This document shows, piece by piece, positions 1 to 8,601 of a DNA stretch of 64,000 nt. The stretch comes from Streptomyces lateritius (GTDB lineage: Bacteria; Actinomycetota; Actinomycetes; Streptomycetales; Streptomycetaceae), in the NCBI RefSeq assembly GCF_014649715.1, contig NZ_BMTO01000009.1, positions 186,001-250,000 of the forward strand, written 5' to 3'. The notes under the pieces were generated by a model that was given only the letters and a program-made list of their open reading frames with translations, did not search any database and was not told the DNA's origin. Within the stretch, counting starts at the first letter, position 1. Each line of letters begins with the position of its first letter. The position numbers and the translations under genes were made by a program.

Positions 1-1396
1 CCATCCGGTCGGTGATCCGCAGCACGAGCGAGCCGTCCTCCTCGGACCGTACGAACTCGGCGGTCTGGGGCTTGCCCTCCAGCGAGCGGTACACCTTCGT
101 CCCCTCGCCCAGATGCGGCCGGTCGTCGGTGCGGACCGTCAGCAGCGGGCGCGGCGAGGGCCGCTTCGACTCCGACCAGGCCATCGTCACCTCCACCACC
201 TCGGCGACGAACGCCTCACCCGCGAGCCGCCGCCCCGCGAGGACCAGCGGGTCGTCGAGCGCCTCCTGCGCCTCCAACTGGCTCTGCGCGGACTCCCGGG
301 CCGCCAGCTTCTGCGCCGCCGTCACGGCGTCGTCGCGGCGCGGCTGCGGCGGTTCGCCCGCCACGATCCGGTCGCGGTGGCCCGTGAAAGACCAGCGGTC
401 CCGCGTCCAGCGGTCCGCCACCCGCTCCCCGGCCGGCAGCTCCCGCAGCAGCTCGACCGACCGCCACACCGCGTCCCAGGTCGGCCTGAGCTGCGAGAGG
501 ATCAAGCGGCGGATCTCCCGCTCGGCCACGTGCAGTTCGCCGAGGCGCTCGTCCGCGCTCTCGCCGTCCTCCGCCGAGGCCAAGGCCTGCCGGGCCCGGT
601 CGAAACGCTCGATCGCGGGCGCCAGCAGCCGGTTGTCGAAGGCCGGATCCGTCGCCGGACCGGCCGGCGGGCAGAACAACTGCCCCTGCGGGTCCCGCCC
701 CAGCTCGGCCCGCAGCGCCGCCTCGGCGCCCGACTCCGGACCGTCGGCGTCGATCCAGGCGAGCAGCGCGCCCAGGTGCTGGTCCTCCAAGGAGGACTGA
801 CCGGTCGCCCAGTGCCGGTTCAGCAGATCCGTCGCCGACAGCAGCAGCGAGGAGCCCGGCACCCGCGCCCGCTCGCCGAAGTGCGTCAGCCAGCGCCCGA
901 GCAGCGGCACCCGTGGCGGCGCCGGGAACGGCGTCTCCGGGTCCTGCTCCGCCGTCCGCCGGAAGCGCATGGAACGCCCCAGGAGCCGTACGTACTCGAT
1001 GCCGGCCCTGCTCGGCACGATCACCTGCGGCGCGTCCGCGCACAGGTCGACCTCGACCTTGACCTTCTTGCCGGTCTCCGGATCCGTCTCGCTCCGCTCC
1101 GCCGCCTCGACGACGTCGGTGAACGAGTCGACGTACGGAAGGACCTCCTCGGCCAGGTCGGCGAGGAACGCGAACCGCAGATCCCGGTCGCGCGGCTGCG
1201 CCACCACCAGCAGCCGCGGCTCCCCGGGGTCCGTCCCGACCAGCGCCCCGAGCGGCGCTCCGGCCTCACCGGCGGTCGTCAGCGGTACGAGCACGAGGGG
1301 CCGGTCGGACAGATGCCGGTGCCGGACCGTGGCCAGCGGCTGCGCCCGCCCCGACTCGACGGCCTCCAGTCGGGCGAGCGTGGAGATCAGCGACAT
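1..1396 (-). CDS. Conserved hypothetical protein, C-terminus cut by the window edge
   Basis: The reading frame opens at an ATG at 1396 and stays open to base 1, so at least 465 residues are present and the end is missing. The protein starts MSLISTLARLEAVESG. It looks soluble, with a mixed alpha/beta N-terminus and a long charged helical middle (residues about 200-330), and shows no membrane segment or signal peptide. Its ATG lies 10 nt inside the end of the nuclease gene at 1387-2499, so the two are translationally coupled and probably act together. I do not recognise the family. Nucleases of the neighbouring type are often encoded beside helicase or ATPase genes, but no Walker motif is visible in the part present here, so that role stays open. 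Confidence 0.75.
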   Translation of the reverse strand, partial: MSLISTLARLEAVESGRAQPLATVRHRHLSDRPLVLVPLTTAGEAGAPLGALVGTDPGEPRLLVVAQPRDRDLRFAFLADLAEEVLPYVDSFTDVVEAAERSETDPETGKKVKVEVDLCADAPQVIVPSRAGIEYVRLLGRSMRFRRTAEQDPETPFPAPPRVPLLGRWLTHFGERARVPGSSLLLSATDLLNRHWATGQSSLEDQHLGALLAWIDADGPESGAEAALRAELGRDPQGQLFCPPAGPATDPAFDNRLLAPAIERFDRARQALASAEDGESADERLGELHVAEREIRRLILSQLRPTWDAVWRSVELLRELPAGERVADRWTRDRWSFTGHRDRIVAGEPPQPRRDDAVTAAQKLAARESAQSQLEAQEALDDPLVLAGRRLAGEAFVAEVVEVTMAWSESKRPSPRPLLTVRTDDRPHLGEGTKVYRSLEGKPQTAEFVRSEEDGSLVLRITDRM

Positions 1397-2499
1397 GCGA
1401 GCGCCTCCGCCCGGAGGGCCGCCGCCCGGCGCAGGGCCTCCACCGTCGGATCGTCCGCGTCGCCCTCCTCGCCGCGGGCCGCCGCCAGGACGTCCCCCAC
1501 CGTGGTCAGACCGCCCAGCTCACCCCGGACCGAGCGGCCGAGCGCCTCCACCGCGCCCGCGCCGCGCGCCCGCTCCCGGCAGTGGAAGGCCAGCTCGCAG
1601 GCGGACAGACACTCCGGCGCGTATGCGTGCGGCACCGACTCCACCGCCGCCTCCAGCTCCCGCGCCGAACACCCCTCCACGTCGAACGTGACCCCGTCCG
1701 GCAGCGCGGCGGCGATCTCCTCGATCCGGGTCAGCCGGGCCAGCTGCCGGCGGGTCACCGACAGCTGCTTGCGGACGTCGACGACCGAGGCCGTCGGCAG
1801 ATTGGAGAAGTCCTTCGGACAGACCAGGAGCACCGAGTGCGCCACCTCCGCGCCCCGGGTCAGGGCCGCGACCCGCTCCAGGGCCAGCACGTACACCGCC
1901 GACTGACGGGCCGCCGCACCCACCTTCGAGGCGTCCGCCGCGCCGTCGATCATCGGGAAGGACTTGATCTCCACGACCGTCCACCGCCCGTCGGGGTGCA
2001 CCACGACGGCGTCCGGCTCCAGGTGCGCGGGGGAGCCCGCCACCTCCAGGCTGAGCAGGGGATGGTCGAGCAGCGCCCACGTCCCGGCCTCGGTCGCCTC
2101 GCGCAGCGCGAGCGCGGTGCGCGCCACCCGGCCCTCCGGCCCGGCCGCCGCGAGCTCCGGAACCCGTACGGTGCCCGGCTCCGCGATGCCCAGCAGACGC
2201 AGCAGCTCCCGCCCGCCGTCCGCCTTGACCTTCGCCTCGAAGGCGTTGCCCCGCATGAACGCGAACTGGGACTGCCCGAAGGCCGCCGGCGAGCCGAGCT
2301 TCGACGCCAGCGCTGTCTTGTCGACCCCGGCGCCGTCGAGCAGCGCACGCCGCCGGCAGCCGGGGTTGGCGGCCAGCGCCGCCAGTGCCCGCGCGTCCAG
2401 CGGATGCGGCACGACGGCCGGTCCGCGCAGCTCAGCGAGCCGGTGCCGGAGTGTCGTCTGCGGAGGCCGAGGAGCTCCGCTGCCCAGGGATTCGCTCAC
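1387..2499 (-). CDS. RecB/Cas4-like PD-(D/E)XK nuclease with a putative Fe-S cluster
   Basis: About 370 residues. The nuclease core is visible as Asp163 followed by E177-I-K179 in WTVVEIKS, the PD-(D/E)XK arrangement of the RecB/TM0106 nuclease group, with an upstream Glu in RGNAFEAKV. One N-terminal cysteine (NPGCRR, about residue 48) and three C-terminal cysteines (297, 301, 307; C-x3-C-x5-C) are spaced like the four cluster ligands of AddB, Cas4 and Dna2 nucleases, so I infer a 4Fe-4S cluster. I chose GTG at 2499 because GGGAG lies about 10 nt upstream; an in-frame start at 2529 would lengthen the overlap with the PAP2 gene, which is still 68 nt. The stop overlaps the next gene's ATG. The likely role is DNA processing or repair. 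Confidence 0.78.
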   Translation of the reverse strand: MSESLGSGAPRPPQTTLRHRLAELRGPAVVPHPLDARALAALAANPGCRRRALLDGAGVDKTALASKLGSPAAFGQSQFAFMRGNAFEAKVKADGGRELLRLLGIAEPGTVRVPELAAAGPEGRVARTALALREATEAGTWALLDHPLLSLEVAGSPAHLEPDAVVVHPDGRWTVVEIKSFPMIDGAADASKVGAAARQSAVYVLALERVAALTRGAEVAHSVLLVCPKDFSNLPTASVVDVRKQLSVTRRQLARLTRIEEIAAALPDGVTFDVEGCSARELEAAVESVPHAYAPECLSACELAFHCRERARGAGAVEALGRSVRGELGGLTTVGDVLAAARGEEGDADDPTVEALRRAAALRAEALACR

Positions 2500-3301
2500 C
2501 CGCGGAAGTCTCCCATCCGCCACCGACAATCGGTGCCCGGTTCCCCACGAAGGGGCGGCGCAAGCGGTCGGCGAGCCGGGTCGCGGGCCCGGTGAGCAGC
2601 AGCCCGAGGCCCATCACGGCCGCCCCCGCGACCGCGTCCAGGAAGTAGTGGTTCGCCGTGCCCATGACGACCACCGTGGTGAGGAGGGGGTAGGCGACAC
2701 CGAGCGCCTTGAACAGCGGCGTACGCCCGTACCGCCAGAGCATCACCCCGCACCACAGCGCCCAGCCGACGTGGAGGCTCGGCATCGCCGCGTACTGGTT
2801 GGTCATCGCCCCCATCCCGCGCGGCGCGCTGGCCTCGGCGCCCCACCAGCCGTACGAGCTGAACTGCGCCATCGTGTCGACGAAGCCGTGACCGGCGTCC
2901 AGGAGCCGGGGCGGGCAGGTGGGCAGGAGCGTGAAGCCGACCAGGCCGAGCAGGGTGGAGACCATCAGCCAGGTGCGGGCGGCCCGGTAGTGGCCGGGGC
3001 GGCGGCGGAAGAGCCAGACGAGGACGGCCGGGGTGACGAGGTAGTGCAGGGAGGCGTACGCGAAGTCGGCGGGGATGCCGAGGGCGGGCGTGTCGGTGAA
3101 GAGCCGGTTGAGCGGGTGCTCGGCGTTCAGACCGAGGGACTTCTCCAGGCGCAGGATGGCCAGACCGTGGTCGACGGCGGTCGCCACGTCTCCCCGGGCG
3201 AGCAGCCGGCCGCAGGAGTAGGCGGCGTAGACCACGGCGATCAGCAGCAGCTCGGCCCACCAGCGCGGCCTGCGCCCGGGCTGGGCGGCTCTCTCCGTCA
3301 T
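2432..3301 (-). CDS. PAP2-superfamily membrane phosphatase
   Basis: A 289-residue integral membrane protein with about six hydrophobic segments (first at residues 17-35). The phosphatase motifs are PSLHVGWALW and ANHYFLDAVAG, each carrying an essential histidine as in PAP2 and inositol-phosphotransferase-like enzymes (PF14378 type). Such enzymes dephosphorylate or transfer lipid phosphates at the outer membrane face; the substrate cannot be read from sequence. The C-terminal 50 residues are polar and cytoplasmic-looking. The gene overlaps the nuclease downstream by 68 nt and diverges from the histidine phosphatase gene at 3450. It starts at ATG 3301. Confidence 0.85.
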   Translation of the reverse strand: MTERAAQPGRRPRWWAELLLIAVVYAAYSCGRLLARGDVATAVDHGLAILRLEKSLGLNAEHPLNRLFTDTPALGIPADFAYASLHYLVTPAVLVWLFRRRPGHYRAARTWLMVSTLLGLVGFTLLPTCPPRLLDAGHGFVDTMAQFSSYGWWGAEASAPRGMGAMTNQYAAMPSLHVGWALWCGVMLWRYGRTPLFKALGVAYPLLTTVVVMGTANHYFLDAVAGAAVMGLGLLLTGPATRLADRLRRPFVGNRAPIVGGGWETSAGERIPGQRSSSASADDTPAPAR

Positions 3302-3449
3302 ACGTGTGTTCCCCCTCGGTCTCGGACTGGGGGACGCCGGGAGGAGGGCGGGGGTTGCCCGCGCGTTGCCGCGAATTCAGGTGGGCGATGATGGGAGTGC
3401 ACGTCGATACGAAGATCCAATGAACACCGATGAACACCAGGGAGCCTTC

Positions 3450-4043
3450 ATGGCACCGCGCATCCTGCTGGCACGGCACGGCCAGACGGAATGGTCGCTG
3501 CTCGGCCGTCACACCGGCAGGACGGACATCCCGCTGCTCGACGAGGGCCGGCGCGGGGCCAAGCTGCTCGGCGAGCGGCTGCACCGGGCGCCGTGGAGCG
3601 GACTGCCCGACCTGGAGATCCGCACCAGTCCGCTGGCACGCGCGCGTGAGACCTGCGATCTCGCCGGCTTCGGCGAGCGGGCGCGGGAGTGGGACACGCT
3701 GATGGAGTGGGACTACGGGGCGTACGAAGGCCTGACCCCGGCCCAGATCCAGGAGCTGCGCCCCGGCTGGCTGCTGTGGCGCGACGCGGTGCCGGAGGGC
3801 GAGAGCCTGGCCCAGGTCTCGGCGCGGGCCGACGAGGTCGTGGAGTGGGCGCGCTCGGCGGAGCGGGACGTGCTGGTCTTCGCGCACGGCCACATCCTGC
3901 GGTCGCTCGCGGCGCGCTGGCTCGGCGAGGACCTCTCCTTCGGCGCCCGCATCCGACTCGACCCGACAAGCCTCTCGGTCCTGGGCTGGGCCTACGGCGC
4001 CCCGGCCCTGGAACGCTGGAACGACACCGGCCACCTGGAGTAG
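3450..4043 (+). CDS. Histidine phosphatase (phosphoglycerate mutase-like)
   Basis: A 197-residue cytoplasmic enzyme of the histidine phosphatase superfamily. The phosphorylated histidine is in LLARHGQTEW near the N-terminus, and the second histidine is in VFAHGHILR near residue 150; the acid-loop EWDYGAYEG is also present. Family members are phosphomonoesterases or mutases, and the length fits a broad-specificity phosphatase rather than the longer glycolytic mutase. An ATG at 3420 is in frame, but ATG 3450 has AGGGAG five nt upstream and begins the conserved fold directly, so I use it. It converges with the XRE/TPR regulator, with 43 bp between the stops. Confidence 0.88.
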   Translation: MAPRILLARHGQTEWSLLGRHTGRTDIPLLDEGRRGAKLLGERLHRAPWSGLPDLEIRTSPLARARETCDLAGFGERAREWDTLMEWDYGAYEGLTPAQIQELRPGWLLWRDAVPEGESLAQVSARADEVVEWARSAERDVLVFAHGHILRSLAARWLGEDLSFGARIRLDPTSLSVLGWAYGAPALERWNDTGHLE

Positions 4044-4086
4044 GGGGCCGGGGCGGCCACGCGGCGCGGGACCGGCGGTGGTCCGG

Positions 4087-5373
4087 TCAGAAGGTGGAGA
4101 GGAGCCGGCGGGTTTCGGTCACCATGCGGCGGACGCGGCTCGACTGGACGTCGCCGAGCGAGTCCACCACCCGGCGGGCCTCCACCGCGGCCTCGTCCCG
4201 GCGGCCCGCCTGGGCCAGGTCGCCCGCCAGCTGGGCGCGGTAGAGGGCGAGATTGCGGGCGAAATGAGGGTTCTGCAGGACGGTCGCGCGGTGGGCGTGC
4301 CGGGCCGCGCGACCCCACTCCCCGAGCGCCGACCAGCACTGCGCCTCCAGCGCCTCCAGCTCCGGCTCCCCGAAGAAGCTCATCCACTCCGGGTCGCTGT
4401 CGCCCGGCCCCCGGCCGAAGTGGGTGTGCGCGCGGCCGAGGGCCTGCTCGCAGGCGGCCCGGTCGCCGAGCCCGGCCCACGCGCCCGCCTCACGCAGCGA
4501 GAGCAGCGAGAGCAGCCGGGCCGAGGCGAGCGGCTGCGCCGCCCGCAGCCCCGCCTGCGCTGCTCGGACCGCCTCGCGGTACCGCCCCGCGTCCCTGGCC
4601 AGGAACGACGTGTTGCAGAAGGCGTGCGCCTCCAGGCCCGGATCACCGGTCACGCGCGCGGTGGCGAGGGCCTCCGCGTAGTGCGAGCGGGCGTCGTCGA
4701 GGCGGCCCGAGTCGTGGGCCAGCCAGCCGACGGAGATGGCCAGCTCGCCGGCGCCCGCGTGCAGGCGGTCCTCGGTGGAGCGGCGGGTCGCGACACCCGC
4801 GTCGAGCAGGGCGTACGCCGCCCGCAACGGCTGCGCGGCCGACTGGTACAGCCCGTCGGCGCCGTGCCGGTCGTCGAGCAGCCGGATCTGCCGTACGGCC
4901 TCCTCGACGGCCCTGACCTCGGGCTCGCCGATCCGGTGGGTTCCCCGAGGGGCCGGGATCGCGACGGCGGAGCCGCCGAGTCCCAGCGAGGCGGCCGCCA
5001 CGGTGGCGGTGCCGCTCGTCATGAATGCGCGACGCAGCACGTCGCTCTCCTCATCGTTCCGGGTCGTGATGGCGGGTGGAGGAGGCGCCCCTGCCGTGGC
5101 GGCGGGCCGTCGGCCGCGTACCGCCTCCCGCGCCGAGAAGCCCAGGTCCGCCAGGCCGAGACCGGGGAACATGTGCAGGAACACCCGTTCGTACGCGTAG
5201 TTGGGGCAGCGGATCTCGCCCGCCTCCACGCGCCCGATGTAGCGGGCGTCGCAGGCCACCTGCTCGCCGATCTCCCGCGCCGCCCGGCGGACCGCCGCGG
5301 CGAACTCCGCCGGCGAGAGCTGTCCGCGGAGCCTGCGGAAGGCGAGATTGGGAACTGCCCGTGACATCGCCAT
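4087..5373 (-). CDS. XRE-type regulator with TPR domain, NsdA-like
   Basis: A 428-residue protein with an N-terminal helix-turn-helix (residues about 18-70, including CDARYIGRVEAGEIRCPNYAYE) and a long alanine/leucine-rich helical repeat region (about 150-420) typical of TPR solenoids. This architecture matches the Streptomyces NsdA/NsdB family, which affects sporulation and antibiotic production; I infer a regulatory role but cannot assign the orthologue. Odd feature: near residue 115 there is an internal RRAFMTSG segment followed by a small-residue hydrophobic stretch, resembling a Tat signal but placed after the DNA-binding domain. The start at ATG 5373 has AGGAGAGGG upstream. It diverges from the small gene at 5598 across a 224-bp gap. 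Confidence 0.82.
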   Translation of the reverse strand: MAMSRAVPNLAFRRLRGQLSPAEFAAAVRRAAREIGEQVACDARYIGRVEAGEIRCPNYAYERVFLHMFPGLGLADLGFSAREAVRGRRPAATAGAPPPPAITTRNDEESDVLRRAFMTSGTATVAAASLGLGGSAVAIPAPRGTHRIGEPEVRAVEEAVRQIRLLDDRHGADGLYQSAAQPLRAAYALLDAGVATRRSTEDRLHAGAGELAISVGWLAHDSGRLDDARSHYAEALATARVTGDPGLEAHAFCNTSFLARDAGRYREAVRAAQAGLRAAQPLASARLLSLLSLREAGAWAGLGDRAACEQALGRAHTHFGRGPGDSDPEWMSFFGEPELEALEAQCWSALGEWGRAARHAHRATVLQNPHFARNLALYRAQLAGDLAQAGRRDEAAVEARRVVDSLGDVQSSRVRRMVTETRRLLSTF

Positions 5374-5597
5374 GGCCGAGCCCTCTCCTGTGCTGCCGGT
5401 GTTCCGGCGGGCAAGAACGTACCTGCTGTGACCGAGCGCGTACGCAGAGTTTGGCTACAAAACGGATATCTCGCGCGGGATCTGCCATGAACTGCCATCC
5501 TTTGCGGCGGCGTGCCGCCGTAGCCGTTGACGCGCACGGGCGTTGAACCATGGGGAGAGACGGAACGTGTCTTCTCAGGAGCGAGGAGGGGTCCCCT

Positions 5598-6035
5598 TTG
5601 TTGGAGATCGGATCGCAGTCGACCGCACGGCATGCACCCACCCCGGACGCCGGCGCACCGCACGGCGAAGCCTGCGACCTGGTGACCGTGCCCGTCCGAC
5701 AGGGCCTGGAGGCCGTCGACATCCTGCGCCGCGGCGGTGCCCCCGTGGTGGGCCCGGTGCTGCACGACGGGGCGTGCGACACCCTCGGATTCCTGGTCCC
5801 GCCCGGAACGGCGGCGGGCTGGGACATGCCGGGCAGCGCCTGTACGCAGACCTCGGGCCGGGGTCTGCGCATCCCCCAGCTGCCGGAACTCCCCGAGCCG
5901 GCCGGTGACGTGCCCCGCCCCGCGGGCTGGCTGCTGCCGCCCGGCGACACGGGTGCGGTCACCGACCCGGCGATGCTGCGAGAGGCCCTCGGCCAGGCGG
6001 CCCGCCTGATCGAAGCAGCCGACGGCTGTCGCTAG
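5598..6035 (+). CDS. Hypothetical protein paired with the XRE/TPR regulator
   Basis: About 145 residues starting from TTG at 5598 (or the adjacent TTG at 5601); GAGGAGGG at 5583-5590 sits 7-10 nt upstream, a better site than the in-frame ATG at 5550. No signal peptide or membrane segment. The central part (DILRRGGAPVVGPVLHD and the following LGFLVPPGTAAGWD) resembles short Streptomyces proteins found beside regulators and loosely recalls the N-terminus of primase/polymerase-like proteins, but I cannot assign a function. Divergent placement next to the XRE/TPR gene suggests a regulator-partner pair. Its TAG stop lies in a CTAG, and the last 25 nt of the gene are duplicated immediately downstream. 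Confidence 0.7.
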   Translation: MLEIGSQSTARHAPTPDAGAPHGEACDLVTVPVRQGLEAVDILRRGGAPVVGPVLHDGACDTLGFLVPPGTAAGWDMPGSACTQTSGRGLRIPQLPELPEPAGDVPRPAGWLLPPGDTGAVTDPAMLREALGQAARLIEAADGCR

Positions 6036-6062
6036 CTCGAAGCGGCGGACGGCTGTCGCTAG
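6011..6062. repeat. Tandem duplication of a gene 3' end at the left edge of the MITE-like element
   Basis: The 25 nt at 6011-6035, ending in the TAG stop of the gene at 5598, recur at 6038-6062 with two substitutions. Both copies end in CTAG; the second CTAG is the left terminus of the repeat at 6059-6239. This looks like a scar of insertion or replication slippage. Confidence 0.75.
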
Positions 6063-6239
6063 GCCGTGTCCGTGAAGTCCCGCCTGGCCCGCGACGCCTG
6101 GCACGCACTCTCGCCGCGTTGTCGTGATCACCCGAGTACGCCCGGTACGAGGGCGACCCTCCGCCTTGCGATCGCAGGCACCAGACGCCGCGGGCCCTGC
6201 CCTGCGGGCAGACGGCGCTACTTTCCGGACACGACCTAG
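6059..6239. repeat. MITE-like dispersed repeat, copy 1
   Basis: A 181-bp element with 14-nt terminal inverted repeats: CTAGGCCGTGTCCG at the left and, read inward on the other strand, CTAGGTCGTGTCCG at the right (one mismatch). It contains an internal G+C-rich hairpin (around 6187-6216) and no convincing gene. A second copy, similar along its whole length, lies at 25203-25382. Short length, terminal inverted repeats, a CTAG boundary and no transposase fit a miniature inverted-repeat element moved by an IS5-like transposase; that mobiliser is an inference. Confidence 0.75.
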
Positions 6240-6330
6240 CCGTCCAGCTCTTCGGCCAGGCAGCTTGTGCGCCTCCTCACCCCGTCGGCTCATCGGGCGG
6301 GGCATCGGCGCGAGCGCCGATAATGGGCTC

Positions 6331-7194
6331 GTGGCCAGGAACAGACAGCGTGATCGGGCGGCGTCCGCCGCCGTCGTCGAGACCGTCGACGGCGGGCTCG
6401 CGGAGCTCATACCCGACCCCGAGCGCCCGCGCGGCTGGACGCTGTTGATCGACGGCGCCCCGCAGTCGCACGTCGATCTCGACGACCCGGCCCATCTCTC
6501 CTTCGAGTACCAGCGGCGCCTCGGCCACATCGCCGACCTCGCCGCCCCGCCGAACCGGCCCCTCCAGGCCGTCCACCTCGGCGGCGGAGCCTTCACGCTC
6601 GCCCGCTACATCGCCGCCACCCGGCCTCGCTCCACCCAGCAGATCGTGGAGCTCGACGGCCCGTTGGTCCAGCTCGTCCGCCGGGAGCTCCCCCTCGACT
6701 CCGGCGCCCGCGTCCGCGTCCGCTCCACCGACGCCCGGGCCGGACTCGCCAAGGTGCAGGACGGCTGGGCGGACCTGATCATCGCCGATGTGTTCAGCGG
6801 CGCCCGCACGCCCGCGCATCTGACGAGTACGGAGTTCCTCGCCGAGGTCCGCCGGGCGCTGAAGCCCGGCGGCTTCTACGCCGCCAACCTCGCCGACGGG
6901 CCGCCCCTGGCCCATCTGCGCGGCCAGATCGCGACCGCCGCGACCGTCTTCCCCGAACTGGCGCTGACCGCCGACCCGACCGTGCTGCGCGGGCGCCGCT
7001 TCGGCAACGCCGTGCTGCTCGCCTCCGACCGCGAGCTGCCCGTCGCCGAGCTGACCCGCCGGGTGGCGACCGACCCGCACCCGGGGCGCGTGGAACACGG
7101 CAAGACGCTCGCGGACTTCACCGGCGGAGCGGCGCCGGTCACCGACGCCGGCGCCCGGCCCTCACCCGTACCGCCGGCTTCCGCCTTCCGCTGA
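6331..7194 (+). CDS. Spermidine synthase-like SAM-dependent enzyme
   Basis: A 287-residue soluble protein with the Rossmann fold of the polyamine aminopropyltransferase family: the nucleotide loop VHLGGGAFTLARYIAA (about residues 78-93), the acidic VELDGPLV strand, and ADVFSGARTP where spermidine synthases carry their catalytic Asp. It lacks the membrane domain of the fused versions. Such stand-alone Streptomyces proteins are annotated as spermidine synthase, but true aminopropyl transfer is not established; a methyltransferase-like role is possible. GTG 6331 was chosen because the fold begins just downstream, and the upstream frame would run through the MITE-like repeat. Confidence 0.75.
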   Translation: MARNRQRDRAASAAVVETVDGGLAELIPDPERPRGWTLLIDGAPQSHVDLDDPAHLSFEYQRRLGHIADLAAPPNRPLQAVHLGGGAFTLARYIAATRPRSTQQIVELDGPLVQLVRRELPLDSGARVRVRSTDARAGLAKVQDGWADLIIADVFSGARTPAHLTSTEFLAEVRRALKPGGFYAANLADGPPLAHLRGQIATAATVFPELALTADPTVLRGRRFGNAVLLASDRELPVAELTRRVATDPHPGRVEHGKTLADFTGGAAPVTDAGARPSPVPPASAFR

Positions 7195-7212
7195 GCTGAC
7201 GCGCCCGACCGT

Positions 7213-7782
7213 TCAGCGGTCGTCGATCTCCACCCGGGGCGCGGTGTCGTGCCACACGCAGAAGACCGACAGCTCGCGGCCGTCCCGGGTGAAGGTGACC
7301 CGGATCCAGGTCGGCTGCTTCCACACCTGCATCTGCCAGCCGGAGGCCGGGGTCGCCGAGACCAGTTCGGCGGAGGTCTCACCCAGGTCGAAGACGACCC
7401 GGCCGCCGTCGACGGCGTAGCTCTTGACCGTGCTCTTCGCGTCGGCGCCGTCGGCGCCGTCCGGTCGCTTCGTGGCGGCGGCCGGCGGGCGGGACGGGGT
7501 GGAGGACGGGGACTTCGGGGGAGCGCCGGTCGTCCTCGACGGAGAGGCCGTGGACGAAGGGCCGGAGGAGCCGCTCGGGCGCGGGGTGGCGGAGGCCGAC
7601 GGGTCGCCGCTCGTGACGGCCGTCCCCTCGCCGCCGCCGGCCGGAATGGGCAGTGCGCGCGGCGGGTCGTAGACCGTACCGGCCAGCACCGTGTGCACAC
7701 CCCACCACGAGAGAGTGACCGCCGCGCCGGTGGCGAGCGACCACGCCATGACGTGAACAAGTCCTCTACGCATCCGGGCCAT
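7213..7782 (-). CDS. Membrane-anchored secreted protein with Ser/Thr/Pro linker
   Basis: About 189 residues. A single N-terminal hydrophobic segment (residues about 9-32) acts as a signal anchor, followed by an 85-residue low-complexity linker rich in Ser, Thr, Pro and Ala and a C-terminal globular domain of about 80 residues (SYAVDGGRVVFDLG onward, ending FCVWHDTAPRVEIDDR). The layout suggests an extracytoplasmic domain held off the membrane; no enzyme motif is visible. Starts at ATG 7782 or 7773 are possible and neither has a strong ribosome-binding site. It diverges from the response regulator at 7861 with only 78 bp between, so it may be a target of, or sensor for, that two-component system. 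Confidence 0.75.
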   Translation of the reverse strand: MARMRRGLVHVMAWSLATGAAVTLSWWGVHTVLAGTVYDPPRALPIPAGGGEGTAVTSGDPSASATPRPSGSSGPSSTASPSRTTGAPPKSPSSTPSRPPAAATKRPDGADGADAKSTVKSYAVDGGRVVFDLGETSAELVSATPASGWQMQVWKQPTWIRVTFTRDGRELSVFCVWHDTAPRVEIDDR

Positions 7783-7860
7783 AGTGCACCACGGCGCGCG
7801 CCGGCGGAGGGCGGGGTGGACCTTGCCTCGGCTTCCCTCGTATGGCGTACGGTGCGGCCC

Positions 7861-8601
7861 ATGGCAAGTGTGCTTGTGGTCGAGGACGACCAGTTCGTGC
7901 GCTCGGCCCTCATCCGGCATCTGACCGACGCCTCGCACACCGTACGGAGCGTCGGCACGGCCCTGGAGGCGCTGCGCGAGGTCGCCCATTTCCGTTTCGA
8001 CGTGGTCGTCCTGGACCTCGGACTGCCCGATCTGGACGGGTCCGAGGCGCTGAAGATGCTGCGGGGGATCACCGACGTGCCGGTGATCATCGCGACCGCG
8101 CGGGACGACGAGACCGAGATCGTCCGGCTCCTCAACGACGGGGCGGACGACTATCTGACCAAGCCCTTCTCGGTGGAGCACCTGTCGGCACGGATGGCCG
8201 CCGTGCTGCGGCGCTCGCGGGCCGCCGCCGGAGAGGCACCGCCGTCGCGGGTGATCCAGGTGGGCGGTCTCTCGATCGACCCGCTGCGGCGCCAGGCCGA
8301 GCTCGACGGGGCCGCTCTCGACCTGACCCGCCGGGAGTTCGACCTGCTGGCCTTCCTCGCCGGTCGGCCCGGGGTGGTCGTGCCCCGCAAGGAGCTGCTC
8401 GCCGAGGTGTGGCAGCAGTCGTACGGGGACGACCAGACCATCGACGTTCATTTGTCATGGCTGCGGCGGAAGTTGGGTGAAACGGCCGCCCGGCCCCGCT
8501 ATCTGCACACACTGCGCGGGGTGGGTGTGAAGCTGGAGCCGCCGTCCGACCCTCAGGAGACGCCTCAGACGCCTCAGACGCCCCGGGGGACCCGGCCGTG
8601 A
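7861..8601 (+). CDS. OmpR/PhoB-family response regulator
   Basis: A 246-residue response regulator. The receiver domain (1-115) has the acidic pair ED at 8-9, phospho-acceptor Asp52 in VVLDLGLPDLDG, Thr79 and Lys101 (LTKPF). The winged-helix effector domain covers about 130-230 (LTRREFDLLAFL, TIDVHLSWLRRKLGE, RYLHTLRGVGVKL). The C-terminal tail carries a short QTPQTP repeat. GTG of the kinase gene overlaps its TGA (GTGA), so the two are co-translated. A CTTAAG-N5-CCTAAG box upstream of the chitinase gene that follows the kinase is a candidate target. Confidence 0.92.
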   Translation: MASVLVVEDDQFVRSALIRHLTDASHTVRSVGTALEALREVAHFRFDVVVLDLGLPDLDGSEALKMLRGITDVPVIIATARDDETEIVRLLNDGADDYLTKPFSVEHLSARMAAVLRRSRAAAGEAPPSRVIQVGGLSIDPLRRQAELDGAALDLTRREFDLLAFLAGRPGVVVPRKELLAEVWQQSYGDDQTIDVHLSWLRRKLGETAARPRYLHTLRGVGVKLEPPSDPQETPQTPQTPRGTRP

